Source of the DNA: an uncultured Bacteroidales bacterium
GTDB taxonomy: Bacteria; Bacteroidota; Bacteroidia; Bacteroidales; P3
Direction of reading: 5' to 3'
NCBI GenBank assembly: GCA_947168665.1
Contig: CAMVMX010000015.1
Span: 19,296-83,295, forward strand
Length of the DNA stretch: 64,000 nucleotides
Shown here: in pieces, positions 1 through 9,245 of the stretch
Layout: each line of letters begins with the position of its first letter
Position numbering within the stretch: the first letter of the stretch is position 1
The notes under the pieces: model-generated
Databases searched by the model: none
Told to the model about the DNA's origin: nothing
What the model saw: the letters and a program-made list of their open reading frames with translations, nothing else
Position numbers and translations under genes: made by a program

Positions 1-529
1 TAATGTGGGTGTCATATCGTTTGAGAGTTTGAATGATTTACCGTTTTTTCAATTTGCAAAGATACGAAAAAAAATTGACATCCCCTCCTCAAATGTGTAT
101 ATTTTTTTCGGTCAGGGCAGAGGAGTTTTTCTATGCCTTTATATGGTGTTGTAATTCAGTACGCTACTTTCTTGGCAGGAAGCTGTGCCCCGTATCGTGC
201 CGTGCTGCGGCGAGGGGTGGTGCCGTATGTCGGCGGCCACGGCTTGGCCTCTTGGATGGCGGTATCGGTTTTGCGGTGCCGCCCGCTCCAGCGGCGGGCA
301 GGGGTGTGGCCGGGCTCAGGATTCGTTTCTCTGTCTTTCCACCCGCCCGGTGGCGGATGTATTGATACGGGCAGGACTGGTATATATGGCGGCTAAGTGT
401 GATTGAAGTGAGGTGAAATAAGCGAGGGTGGTGCGAGGCGGCCCGGGCAGCCCAAGGGTGCGCCGCCGGCGCGGTGGCGGCCGGGGCGAGCAGGAGTGGC
501 GGGCGGGAAATGGCGGGGAACGGCGGGGT
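1..529. other. Left-edge region without a supported gene
   Basis: I see no convincing gene here. The first 130 bases are AT-rich and hold a minus-strand promoter pointing out of the window. Bases about 180-529 are very GC-rich; open frames exist on both strands but they read as low-complexity Arg/Pro/Gly strings and overlap each other, so they look like chance frames of non-coding or decayed DNA. The stretch lies downstream of clpS, which ends at 530. Confidence 0.5.
57..64 (-). promoter_or_regulatory. Bacteroidetes -7 promoter element, minus strand
   Basis: The minus strand reads TATCTTTG, an exact match to the Bacteroidetes -7 consensus TAnnTTTG. It would drive a gene lying to the left of the window. 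The -33 part is not obvious. Confidence 0.5.
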
Positions 530-811
530 CTATTTTACAATCTCGGAGGTGAGCTGCTTGTCGAGCAGGGCGGTGTGCATGGGGAGGAGGGTGTCGTAGC
601 TCCCGTGTTTTACGGTGCATTTGCCGTGGCAGTGGACGAGGATGGCGCACTGTTCGGCTTGCTCGTAGGTGATGCGGCAGATGTCGACGAGCGATTTGAT
701 GACGTAGTCGAAGGTGTGTACGTCGTCGTTGTGCAGTACGAGGCTGCAGCCGGAGTCTTCGAGTACGGCGGCTTCGTCGTGCGATTGGGGTGATATTTGG
801 GGCGATTCCAT
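530..811 (-). CDS. clpS: ATP-dependent Clp protease adaptor ClpS
   Basis: This 93-residue protein is a ClpS adaptor, which docks on the N-terminal domain of ClpA/ClpC and delivers N-degron substrates to the Clp protease in the cytoplasm. The hallmark VLHNDDVHTFDYVI lies at about residues 25-38 and the remaining helix-strand core (EQAEQCAILVHCHGKC) is family-typical. The length is normal. It is the last gene of the minus-strand series porU-porV-ispF-clpS, 12 bp after ispF. No signal peptide is present, as expected. Confidence 0.93.
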   Translation of the reverse strand: MESPQISPQSHDEAAVLEDSGCSLVLHNDDVHTFDYVIKSLVDICRITYEQAEQCAILVHCHGKCTVKHGSYDTLLPMHTALLDKQLTSEIVK

Positions 812-823
812 GGCGTGAGGGGG

Positions 824-1312
824 TTATTGGTCGGTGGGTGTGAGGGGGAGTATGAGGGCCACGGCGTGGGCGCTGATGCCTTCTTGGCGGCCTTCGAAGC
901 CGAGGTGCTCGGTGGTGGTGGCTTTGACGGATACTTGGGCGGTGTCGATGCCGAGGAGGTGGGCTATGGTTTGCCGCATTTGGGGGATGTAGGGTGCCAC
1001 TTTGGGTTTCTGGGCCACGATGATGGAGTCGATATTGCCTACGCGGTAGCCTTGGGAGTGGAGCAGCTGGCAGGTGCGGCTGAGGAGGAGTTTGCTGTCG
1101 ATGTTTTTGTATTGGGGGTCGTTGTCGGGGAAGTGCTGGCCGATGTCGCCCAGGGCGGCGGCGCCGAGGAGGGCGTCGCAGATGGCGTGGAGCAGCACGT
1201 CGGCGTCGGAGTGGCCGAGGAGGCCGAGGGTGTGGGGTATTTCGATGCCTCCGAGCCACAGTTTGCGGTCGGGTGCCAGTTGGTGTACGTCGTATCCTAT
1301 TCCTATGCGCAT
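824..1312 (-). CDS. ispF: 2-C-methyl-D-erythritol 2,4-cyclodiphosphate synthase
   Basis: IspF converts CDP-methylerythritol 2-phosphate to the cyclic diphosphate in the non-mevalonate isoprenoid pathway, so this organism uses the MEP route. The 162-residue length is standard. The metal and active-site motif GYDVHQL is at residues 6-12, LGHSDADVLLHA follows at about 33-44, and the C-terminal KATTTEHLGFEGRQEGI closes the active site. The frame stays open upstream into porV, but MRIGIGYDVH at 1312 is the family start. It begins 4 bp after the porV stop, suggesting translational coupling. Confidence 0.95.
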   Translation of the reverse strand: MRIGIGYDVHQLAPDRKLWLGGIEIPHTLGLLGHSDADVLLHAICDALLGAAALGDIGQHFPDNDPQYKNIDSKLLLSRTCQLLHSQGYRVGNIDSIIVAQKPKVAPYIPQMRQTIAHLLGIDTAQVSVKATTTEHLGFEGRQEGISAHAVALILPLTPTDQ

Positions 1313-1316
1313 GGGG

Positions 1317-2525
1317 TTAGAAGGTGGGTGCGGCTTTTTGCGACTTGAAGTTGACGGTGAGCGAGATGCGGATGGTGTTGGAGAGGGGGTTGCTGCTGAA
1401 GCTGGTGGTGGGGACGAGGTAGGAGATGTCGAACTGGAGGATGTTGTAGCGCAGCCCGAAGCCGAAGGTGAGGTATTGGCGGCCTCCTTTGGTGGCGCTT
1501 TCGTAGAAGTAGCCGGCTCGGGCGGCGAGGGTTTGTTTGTACCAGTATTCGCCACCCACGGAGAGTTGTATTTCGCGCAGCTCTTCGGATATGCCGCCGG
1601 GGGCGTCGAAGAAGGACTGGATGGCGCCGCGGACTACTCCGGTGTTGTAGTATTCGGTCATGTTCTGGTAGTAGTCGCTGTAGGTTTCGTCGCCTACGGT
1701 GACGGGGGGTGTGGGGACGAGGAGTTTGTTGGCGTCGAGCAGGAGGGTGATTTCGTTGGACTCGTCGATGTGGTTGGTATAGCGGCCGCCCAGTCGGAGG
1801 TTGGCGGGCAGGAATTCTTTTTTGGTGTCGTCGTTGGAGTAGGAGAGTTTGGCGCCGAGATTGCTGAAGAAGGCTCCGAAGGCCAGGTCTTGGCTTTTGT
1901 CGATGGGTGCCTGCCAGTAGATGCCGAGGTCGGCGGCGATGCTGGTGGCGGGCTGTGTGGTGACGTAGCCGCTGCCGTCGGATATGGATTGGCCGTTGGT
2001 GAGGTCGGAGTGGATGTAGCGGCCTGTGGCGCCGAGCGACAGGCGGTCGTTGAGTTTCATGGCGTAGGTGACGTCGGCGGCAAATTCGTTGGGGTGCATG
2101 GTGCCGCGGCTTTGCCCGTGTTCGTCGGTGCCTTGGATTTCGCCTAATGAGAAGTAGGTGAGGGAGGCGGCGACGGTGCTGCGGCGGTTGATGCGCTTGA
2201 AGGCTCCGAGGTAGAGGAGGTTCATGTCGGACACTTTGAGGTTGCGGAGCCAGGGGGTGTAGGTGGTGCCGATGCCGAAGTCGCCGTCGATGAAGGCGAA
2301 TTTGGCGTTGTTCCAGTGGGAGGAGTAGATGTCGGGGGTCGAGGCTACGCCAGCGTCGCCCATGCCGGCGGAGGTGGCATCGGGGGCGATGAGGAGGATG
2401 GGCATGCCGGTGGATATATAGTTTTTGGTTTGGCCGGTGAGGGCGGCGGGGGTCTGGGCGAGGGCGGAGTCTGTCAGACTGAGAATCAGCAGGCAGGTGA
2501 TGATGGCTGTTGTTGTTTTTTTCAT
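1317..2525 (-). CDS. porV: Type IX secretion outer-membrane protein PorV (LptO)
   Basis: PorV is a 14-stranded FadL-type outer-membrane barrel that shuttles T9SS cargo from the SprA translocon to the PorU attachment complex. The protein has 402 residues with a cleavable signal peptide (cut after LTDSALA, about residue 23). The mature start is followed by the family block MPILLIAPDATSAGMGDAG, and alternating beta-strand pattern continues to the C-terminal SNTIRISLTVNF. It follows porU by 68 bp, the same pairing seen in other T9SS bacteria, so the two partners are probably co-expressed. The adjacent ispF and clpS are unrelated metabolically. Confidence 0.92.
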   Translation of the reverse strand: MKKTTTAIITCLLILSLTDSALAQTPAALTGQTKNYISTGMPILLIAPDATSAGMGDAGVASTPDIYSSHWNNAKFAFIDGDFGIGTTYTPWLRNLKVSDMNLLYLGAFKRINRRSTVAASLTYFSLGEIQGTDEHGQSRGTMHPNEFAADVTYAMKLNDRLSLGATGRYIHSDLTNGQSISDGSGYVTTQPATSIAADLGIYWQAPIDKSQDLAFGAFFSNLGAKLSYSNDDTKKEFLPANLRLGGRYTNHIDESNEITLLLDANKLLVPTPPVTVGDETYSDYYQNMTEYYNTGVVRGAIQSFFDAPGGISEELREIQLSVGGEYWYKQTLAARAGYFYESATKGGRQYLTFGFGLRYNILQFDISYLVPTTSFSSNPLSNTIRISLTVNFKSQKAAPTF

Positions 2526-2593
2526 GTAATCGTTGCGATATTTATGTCAGGGAAACGGGGTTGGCTTTGTTTTATTGTGTGGGGTGATTATTT

Positions 2594-5500
2594 TTAGTTG
2601 CGTACTATTTTGGAGGTCTGGGTGAGGAGGGTGCCGTCGGTGGTGGTGACGGTGGCACGGGCAATGTAGATGCCGCGGGGCAGGGGAGAGCCGTTGGCGG
2701 CAGTGAAGTCCCACTGGCAGCTGAGGACGGAAAGTCCCACGGCGGGGGTGAGGCTGCGCACGAGGGCGCCACGGATGTCGTAGATGTCGATGGTGGCGGA
2801 TTGGACGGCGGCGGGCAGGTTGTGTTCCAGGCGGATGGTGGTGTGGTGCGAGGCGGGGTTGGGGGTGGCGTCGAAGCGGCCGAGGAGGGGGGTGCGGTCG
2901 TTGGTGACGTGGAACTGGATGGTGGCGGAGGCGGAGTAGTTGTAGATGTTCCAGCATTTGAGGGTGAGGGTGTGGGGGCCTTCGTCGAGTTTGCCCAGGG
3001 TGTAGCGCACTTCGCCGTTGCGGCTGTCGGTGATGGAGGGTTCGAAGAAGTCGTTGAGGACGACGGAGCTGTAGGGGTTGCCGTCGATGACGGCGGTGAT
3101 GTCGTGTCCCAGTCCGCTGCCGGCGGCGTTGATGCCGATGGAGTCGGAGAGGCGGGCGTAGAGGGTGGGGGTTTCGTTGGTGAGGCCTCCGTTGCGGAAG
3201 GTGGTGTCGCCGATGTAGAGCTGGATGGCTGGGTGGAGTTCAGCGATGGCGATGTCGTCGTTGAAGCCGCCGAACATGATGTTGGAGTATTGGCCGGTGG
3301 CGTCGGCGGTGCGGGTGCGGGCGTAGTGGGAGAGTTTGGCGTAGTCGTAGCGGTAGGACACGTCGCGCGGGACGATGAAGGAGTAGGCGAAGGTGCCGGC
3401 GGTGACGGCTTCGCGGCCTTTGTAGAGGATGTTTTTCTGTTGCCGGAAGTTGACTTCGGTGCTGTCGTTGTCGTTGGCGAGGGTGCGGCAGTTGACTTCG
3501 CGGTCGAAGACGACGGGGTAGATGATGCCGTCGAAGTCGGTGAGGAGGTTGCCGTCGGGGCCGTGGATTTCGCCTTGGACGGTGACGCGCGAGAGGACGA
3601 GGGCGGAGTCGGTGACGGCGGGGTTGACGGGCATTTGGTTGATGTGGGTGACGACTACTTCGTTGCGGGGGATGGAGAGGTGGAGGGCGGGGTCGCCAAG
3701 GAGGGCTATGCAGTGTGCTACGTTGGTGGCGTTTTTGGCCAGGCGGAGGGCGTCGCCGATGGAGTTGTCGGGGTTGAGGGCGTGGAGGCAGATGTCGGCG
3801 TTGAACCGCTTGACGTGGTGGATGGGACGGGCGGCGGAGACGATGCCGACTCCGGCGGCGTCGGCCAGGAGGAAGACTTCGGCCCCGCAGATGTCGCCCG
3901 CAAGGTCGTATTTGCCAAAAGTGCAGGTGCTGGTGACGAAGAAGGCCAGGCGGTCGGTGTTGGAGTATTTGTCGATGTCGGAGAATTCCATGAAGCGCTC
4001 GGTGCCGATGTAGTTGCTGGAGCCGTGGCCGATGTAGTTGAGGAGCAGGCAGCCGTAGTTCATGCGTTGGCGCAGTGCGTTGTTGACGTCGGGGTAGTAG
4101 GAGCCGTCGGCGCCGGACTGTTGGGGGTAGGCGTCGGCGTAGATGCGGTCGATGTTGAATTGGGGGTGGAGGGACTTGATTCGGCGGGCCAGGGCTTCGG
4201 AGTCACTGGCGAAGGTGGTGTCGTAGGGGGAGGAGGGGTCGGCGTCGTCGGCCAGGAGGGCCACGTAGTTGCGCCAGTCGCCCCGGATGTCGTCGCGGCC
4301 GAGATCGCTCCGCAGCATGTAACTTTCTATCTTGTCGACGAGGTGGGTGGCTTCGGCAGGGGTCTTGGCGGGCAGACGGCCGATGCTGACGGTGAGGGTG
4401 CCTTCGAAGGGACCTGCGGCACGGTCGGAGAGGTAGCCGTAGATGTCGTCGCTGGGGTAGGCCTCGCCGTCGGAGTCGAATGAGGCGGGCGACTGGTAGG
4501 TGACGGCGGTGGACTGGTGGAGGCCCAGTATGTCGCGGTTGTCGTGGGTGCCTTTGCCGAAGAGGAGCAGGTAGCGGGGCGCGGGCAGGGTGGAGTCGCT
4601 GTGGCTGTTGAGGCACCGGAGCATTTGGCGGATGGCCACGGGGTCTTGTTTGCCCGAGGAGAATTCGTTGAAGACCTGTTCTTGCGTCACGACCATGACG
4701 GTGAGTCCTTGGTGCCGGCGGTGGAGGTCGGCCAGACGGTTGGCTTGGTCGAGGAAGTTGCTGTGGGTGACAATGATGTAGTCGGACGGGGCCGCACCGT
4801 GGATGTTCTGGTTGGGGAGGGCCTCGACGGAGGAGGGGGTGAGGGCGTCGTCGGGTGTGAAGGCAACGAAGGTGCGTGCGCAGTCGGGGCTGAAAAGGAA
4901 GGAGAACTGTGAGCCGGAAGGGGCGATGGCAACAGAGGCGGGCTGGGAGGGGGATGTGATGTCCCAGACGGTCAGCCCTACAGTGTTGCCGGTGATGGTG
5001 TAGCGGCAGGGGACGGTCTCTTGCAGATGGTCTTTGTTGCGGAAGGTTTGCTGGCCTCCGCCGTAGGCAAGGGGTGCCGGGGCGTTGACTTCGATGTAGT
5101 CGATGTAGGCTGTGGCATTGCTTTCGTGGGGCTGGTAGGTGCAGTGGAATGTGATGTCGCTGGAGGTGACGGAGTTGAAGTCTTCGCGGAAGATGAGGTA
5201 TTTGCTGCTGTTGGGGAAGGAGTGCTGGCGGGTGGTGGCGCCGGCGGTGACCTCAAAACTGGACATGAGGGTGGATAGGCTGGCGAAGGCGTAACGGGCC
5301 TGGATGGCACCGCTGGCGGGCGGGGCCGGCAGCGTGAGGGTGTAGGATCGTGAGGGGAGGTTGGGGGTGAATTTGTCGGCCACCCAAATCTGTCCGCCGC
5401 CATGGGTGTTGATGCGGTCTTCGTGGAAGAGGGCCACGGCGGTGTGGGTGGTGAGGTCGATGGGTTCGCCGGACAGGTCGGGGCAGGACTGGACGCGCTG

Positions 5501-5971
5501 AAGGGCGCCGCCCGCACCGTCGGGGGTGAGAAAATAAAAATTATTGTTCGCGTAAGCGTGAACATTATATTCAAACCGTTGGTCGGCCGGGACGTAGCGC
5601 CACATGTTGGGCGCTTCGCCATAGAAGAGCAGGTAGTCGTCGGCATCGAAAAGGCCATTGGCGTTGAGGTCGAAGACTTGGATGGCGGCGGGTGTGAGGT
5701 CGTCGGGATGGGATGCGCCGTTGCTGATGGCAAGCATGTCGCCCGGTGCGCCATAGAGGCAGATGTGGTCGCAGGAGGCCTGCAGTAGGGCGGGGGCTTG
5801 GGCGGCGGTGATTTTATAGACTCCGCTGGCGGGGACGGCGATTTTGTACCATTGGCCGGTGGCCAGAAGGGATTGGGAGGCGTAGCCCTGCGCCCGTAAG
5901 GAAAGGGTCGGGAGGAGGGCGAGGAGCCAGAGTATGCCGGTGTATTTCGCTTTCGATAACATGCCTTCCAT
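2594..5971 (-). CDS. porU: Type IX secretion sortase PorU (gingipain-family C25)
   Basis: PorU is the cell-surface sortase that removes C-terminal sorting domains and attaches cargo to A-LPS. It has 1125 residues with a signal peptide ending near residue 27 (LSLRAQ). An N-terminal beta region of about 390 residues is followed by the C25 protease domain, with His649 in YIGHGSS and Cys683 in STCTFGKYD as the expected catalytic pair. The C-terminus carries an Ig-like region and a sorting-like domain (IDIYDIRGALVRSL, then GIYIARA). Two start codons are possible, Met1 and Met4; the second gives a more typical signal peptide. It is divergent from porP, 337 bp away. Confidence 0.93.
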   Translation of the reverse strand: MEGMLSKAKYTGILWLLALLPTLSLRAQGYASQSLLATGQWYKIAVPASGVYKITAAQAPALLQASCDHICLYGAPGDMLAISNGASHPDDLTPAAIQVFDLNANGLFDADDYLLFYGEAPNMWRYVPADQRFEYNVHAYANNNFYFLTPDGAGGALQRVQSCPDLSGEPIDLTTHTAVALFHEDRINTHGGGQIWVADKFTPNLPSRSYTLTLPAPPASGAIQARYAFASLSTLMSSFEVTAGATTRQHSFPNSSKYLIFREDFNSVTSSDITFHCTYQPHESNATAYIDYIEVNAPAPLAYGGGQQTFRNKDHLQETVPCRYTITGNTVGLTVWDITSPSQPASVAIAPSGSQFSFLFSPDCARTFVAFTPDDALTPSSVEALPNQNIHGAAPSDYIIVTHSNFLDQANRLADLHRRHQGLTVMVVTQEQVFNEFSSGKQDPVAIRQMLRCLNSHSDSTLPAPRYLLLFGKGTHDNRDILGLHQSTAVTYQSPASFDSDGEAYPSDDIYGYLSDRAAGPFEGTLTVSIGRLPAKTPAEATHLVDKIESYMLRSDLGRDDIRGDWRNYVALLADDADPSSPYDTTFASDSEALARRIKSLHPQFNIDRIYADAYPQQSGADGSYYPDVNNALRQRMNYGCLLLNYIGHGSSNYIGTERFMEFSDIDKYSNTDRLAFFVTSTCTFGKYDLAGDICGAEVFLLADAAGVGIVSAARPIHHVKRFNADICLHALNPDNSIGDALRLAKNATNVAHCIALLGDPALHLSIPRNEVVVTHINQMPVNPAVTDSALVLSRVTVQGEIHGPDGNLLTDFDGIIYPVVFDREVNCRTLANDNDSTEVNFRQQKNILYKGREAVTAGTFAYSFIVPRDVSYRYDYAKLSHYARTRTADATGQYSNIMFGGFNDDIAIAELHPAIQLYIGDTTFRNGGLTNETPTLYARLSDSIGINAAGSGLGHDITAVIDGNPYSSVVLNDFFEPSITDSRNGEVRYTLGKLDEGPHTLTLKCWNIYNYSASATIQFHVTNDRTPLLGRFDATPNPASHHTTIRLEHNLPAAVQSATIDIYDIRGALVRSLTPAVGLSVLSCQWDFTAANGSPLPRGIYIARATVTTTDGTLLTQTSKIVRN

Positions 5972-6308
5972 AACTGAAATATGCCCTTTTTATTGTGCGG
6001 GCGGGGACTATTTTCTACCAGGTGGCGCAGGTGCGTGAATTGGCGAGGGGGAGGATGGGGGCTATGGTCTGTACAACCGCCGGAAATGAGGCGCGCCAGC
6101 GGGTGCGGTGGAGATGAAAAAAGGCCGCAATTTCCAAAAAAACGGGTCTGAAACGGTTGAAAAAACAGGCACATGTGACCCTCTGTGGAAAAATAAATCT
6201 GGTGACAATCAGTATGTTGTAATTTTTTTTTGAAAGAAAGATGGTTATATGACAAAAAAATCGTAATATTGCCAATTGATTTTAGGCTCATTTTACACTG
6301 AAATAAGC

Positions 6309-7316
6309 ATGATGAAAAAGTACAATAAAATTACGCTGATTCTGCTGCTCGCAACACTGGGCATGCAGGGGGTGAAAGCTCAAGATGTAGGCTTTTCGCA
6401 GTTCTATGCCAATCCGCTGTACCTTAATCCGGCCTTCGCCGGGTCGAAGGTGGCACCACGAATTTCGTTGGCTCACCGTTCGCAGTGGCCCGGTCTGGTC
6501 AGTGCCTTCTCTTCTTACAGTGCTTCGTATGACCAATATATACCCGACCTGCACGGCGGCATTGGTGCCATCGTGATGACGGACAAGATGGGCGACCACG
6601 GTATGTTGAATACCAATATGCTGGGAGCCATGTATTCATTCCGATTCCAGGTTCATGACGATATATTCATTAATCTGGCTCTTCAGGCTTCAGTGGTGAA
6701 TATCAATTTGAATTGGGACCCGACCATCATGCGCTGGCCGGACCAGATTGACGCGAACTGCGGCTGGATTAATTGGTCGTCGGCCACTCAGCCGGAAAAG
6801 ACCAGCGTCATATACCCCGATTTCGCCGCAGGTACGATGGTCTATGGTCCAGCGTGGTATGCCGGTTTTGCGGCTCACCACCTCAGCCGGCCCAGCCAGG
6901 GGTTCTATAGCGAGGACCGCGTTCCCATCAAGTTCACGGCCAATGCCGGTGGACTGATCAACCTGGCCGAGGAACGCCGCCGCCAGTCCCCCCTCGGACT
7001 CGGGGTGCCGGTCATCTCGCCGAATATGATTTATCAGTATCAAGGAGGGTTCCATTATTTTAACTATGGTCTGTACCTTGACTGGATGCCATTCCTTGTC
7101 GGCGCGTGGTATCGCCACGGATTGGAAAACCCCGATGCTTTCATCTTCATGGTTGGTGCGCAGCACGACCATTTCAAGGTGGGCTACAGCTACGATGTGA
7201 CAGTGTCCGAACTCTCGAACAGTGTGCTGGGTTCGCACGAAATCACACTGGGCATCCTCCTGCCAGTGCCTGAGCAGAAGCATAAAGTGAAGGCGATACG
7301 CTGCCCGTCCTTCTAA
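6309..7316 (+). CDS. PorP/SprF-family type IX secretion outer-membrane protein
   Basis: A PorP/SprF family barrel of about 335 residues. These outer-membrane proteins work with the T9SS: PorP contacts the PorK-PorN ring and SprF-type members help export specific cargo. After the signal peptide (MMKKYNKITLILLLATL...VKAQ) comes the family signature DVGFSQFYANPLYLNPAFAG, then alternating strands to the C-terminus. The open frame begins at 6276, but MMKKYNK at 6309/6312 gives a proper signal peptide. It is followed 65 bp later by gldJ. Whether it is PorP itself or a paralogue cannot be told from sequence alone, because porL, porM and porN are not in this window. Confidence 0.88.
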   Translation: MMKKYNKITLILLLATLGMQGVKAQDVGFSQFYANPLYLNPAFAGSKVAPRISLAHRSQWPGLVSAFSSYSASYDQYIPDLHGGIGAIVMTDKMGDHGMLNTNMLGAMYSFRFQVHDDIFINLALQASVVNINLNWDPTIMRWPDQIDANCGWINWSSATQPEKTSVIYPDFAAGTMVYGPAWYAGFAAHHLSRPSQGFYSEDRVPIKFTANAGGLINLAEERRRQSPLGLGVPVISPNMIYQYQGGFHYFNYGLYLDWMPFLVGAWYRHGLENPDAFIFMVGAQHDHFKVGYSYDVTVSELSNSVLGSHEITLGILLPVPEQKHKVKAIRCPSF

Positions 7317-7381
7317 TTAAAAAATCTTAAAACGAAACAATAATCCGTCATTTACGTATACAGAGAAAAAACTAACCCACT

Positions 7382-8941
7382 ATGAAGATTATCAAATTGT
7401 CATTCCTAATGTTGGCTTCGGCACTGCTCATGGTAGCGTGCGGAAGTAAAGAACAGTCCGCCACCACCGGCTGGAACCTGAATGATACAGAATGGGGCGG
7501 TTTCGACCGTTCGTCCTATCAGGAACAGATTACGGGGCCCGGACTGGTGTTTGTCGAGGGTGGCTCGTTCCAGATGGGCCGTGTGGCCGACGAGTCGCGC
7601 TTCTCGTGGAATAACCTGGTGCACACTGTCACCGTCTCATCTTTCTATATTGACGAGACAGAGGTTTCCAACATCTCTTATCGTGAGTTCGTCTACTGGA
7701 TGAACCGCGCCTATGGCGAGGAATATCCCGAACTGGTGAAACAGATTTATCCCGACACCAACGTATGGCGCCAGCGCCTTTCGTGGGTTGAGAACTTTGT
7801 GGAGAACTATTTCCAATGCGCCATGTTCAATGACTATCCCGTTGTGGGTGTCACTTGGGAGCAGGCTTCTCAGTTCTGCAAATGGCGTACCGACCGTGTC
7901 AACGAGAAGATTCTTGTCGATGCGGGCATCATCGACCTGGCTCAGTCTGAGCTGACCGGCTCGGAGGCTTTCCAGACCGATGTCTATCTGGCCGGTCTCT
8001 ACAAGGGTGAAGGCAAAGGTGTGCCTGACCTCGACCCCGCCAGTGGTGGTGAGAACCGTAATGTGCGCCGCAGCGATGGTATCCTGCTGCCCAATTACCG
8101 TCTCCCGACCGAGGCCGAGTGGGAGTTCGCCGCACTGGGTATCATTGGCAACACTTTCGACGAGCGTGTTGTTGAACACAAGACTTATCCCTGGGCCGGA
8201 CAGAGTGTCCGTTCCGCCAACAAGAAGTACTACGGCCAGTTCCTTGCCAATTTCAAACGCTCGCGTGGCGATGCCATGGGTGTGGCTGGCAACCTGAACG
8301 ACGGCTGGGAGTATACTGCCCCTGTCAAGTGGTACTTCCCCAACGATTACGGCCTGTATCATATGGCCGGCAATGTGGCTGAGTGGTGCGGCGATGTCTA
8401 TCGTAAGGATGTCAACCCCATCGGTGCAGACGACCAGAACCCCTTCCGTGGTAACGTTTACCAGTATGTGGCTATGAGCGAGGACGGCGAGGAAGCCGCA
8501 ATCGATGAGGCTACAGGCAACCTGATTTATCAGAATGTTCCCGACGACATGAACCGCCGCAACTACCGTCAGGCTGATAATATCAACTATCTGGATGGTG
8601 ACTGGAACTCCAGCATCTATGACTTCGAGAGCAAAGAGTCCACTTCTGCATCCGGCTGGCTGAGAGAGACCGATGAAGAGGATGAGGGCGGTGAGGATGT
8701 CATCACCCGTACCAACGAGGAGCAGACCAACCAGATGTACCACCGTTCCGACAGCCTTGACAAGAACAACATCACTTCTATGATCAACAACCGCGTCCGC
8801 GTGGTGAAGGGTGGCTCCTGGAGAGACCGCGCCTACTGGATGCAGTGCGGAACCCGCCGTTACTACGATCAGGATCGCAGCACGTCGTGGATCGGATTCC
8901 GTTGTGCCATGGACCGTATGGGTTCGCGTACTATCAGATAA
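7382..8941 (+). CDS. gldJ: Gliding-motility/T9SS lipoprotein GldJ
   Basis: A 519-residue lipoprotein (lipobox LLMVAC, Cys20) with a formylglycine-generating-enzyme/sulfatase-modifying fold. GldJ and its paralogue GldK form part of the T9SS periplasmic ring and track; they are structural, not catalytic. The N-terminal TGWNLNDTEWGGF and the following VFVEGGSFQMGR, SSFYIDETEVSN and YPVVGVTWEQASQFCKWR blocks fit GldJ better than GldK/PorK. The gene is next to porU and porV, as gldJ is in Flavobacterium johnsoniae, whereas porK normally precedes porLMN, which are absent here. An acidic low-complexity segment (about residues 425-445) is typical of linker variation. Confidence 0.82.
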   Translation: MKIIKLSFLMLASALLMVACGSKEQSATTGWNLNDTEWGGFDRSSYQEQITGPGLVFVEGGSFQMGRVADESRFSWNNLVHTVTVSSFYIDETEVSNISYREFVYWMNRAYGEEYPELVKQIYPDTNVWRQRLSWVENFVENYFQCAMFNDYPVVGVTWEQASQFCKWRTDRVNEKILVDAGIIDLAQSELTGSEAFQTDVYLAGLYKGEGKGVPDLDPASGGENRNVRRSDGILLPNYRLPTEAEWEFAALGIIGNTFDERVVEHKTYPWAGQSVRSANKKYYGQFLANFKRSRGDAMGVAGNLNDGWEYTAPVKWYFPNDYGLYHMAGNVAEWCGDVYRKDVNPIGADDQNPFRGNVYQYVAMSEDGEEAAIDEATGNLIYQNVPDDMNRRNYRQADNINYLDGDWNSSIYDFESKESTSASGWLRETDEEDEGGEDVITRTNEEQTNQMYHRSDSLDKNNITSMINNRVRVVKGGSWRDRAYWMQCGTRRYYDQDRSTSWIGFRCAMDRMGSRTIR

Positions 8942-8965
8942 GAAAGTATATTCTGCAGTAATAGC

Positions 8966-9001
8966 AAAGGAGGGTGAAGTTGAGTCTTCCCCTCCTTTTT
9001 T
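8966..9001 (+). terminator. Intrinsic terminator after gldJ
   Basis: AAAGGAGGG pairs with CCCTCCTTT and is followed by a T run, 25 bp after the gldJ stop codon. Confidence 0.75.
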
Positions 9002-9009
9002 GTATTTAA

Positions 9010-9160
9010 TGATTATCCGCAGTTGCCATCAAAAAGCCTTGGTGAGGCTTAATTTCAATAACATTGTACAGGCGAAGCGCTGTGCGGTGGTTGAAGACCT
9101 CACCCCAACCGGCGTCTCGGAGAGACGCGACATCGTGCACATGCCAATTGCGAATAATCA
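9010..9160 (+). repeat. MITE-like interspersed repeat, copy 1
   Basis: A 151-bp non-coding element bounded by imperfect 16-bp terminal inverted repeats (TGATTATCCGCAGTTG at the left, CAATTGCGAATAATCA at the right, 14 of 16 complementary). Inside are two small palindromes, GCCTTGGTGAGGC and CGTCTCGGAGAGACG. It aligns along its whole length with the reverse complement of the element at 10490-10638. No open frame of note lies within it. Confidence 0.72.
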
Positions 9161-9245
9161 TTTTGTATTTTTATGCTGTCTGCTGTGAGATTTTGCCTTG
9201 CTTTCCGTTATATAGATGAAACGATTGTCCAATTTAATACATGCA

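Noticed and set aside
1..529. Overlapping open frames at 33-406
   Set aside because: They are low-complexity, overlap each other and show no family features; treated as non-coding.
7382..8941. Calling this lipoprotein PorK/GldK instead of GldJ
   Set aside because: porK is followed by porL, porM and porN, which are absent; the N-terminal TGWNLNDTEWGGF and the porU-porV neighbourhood fit GldJ.
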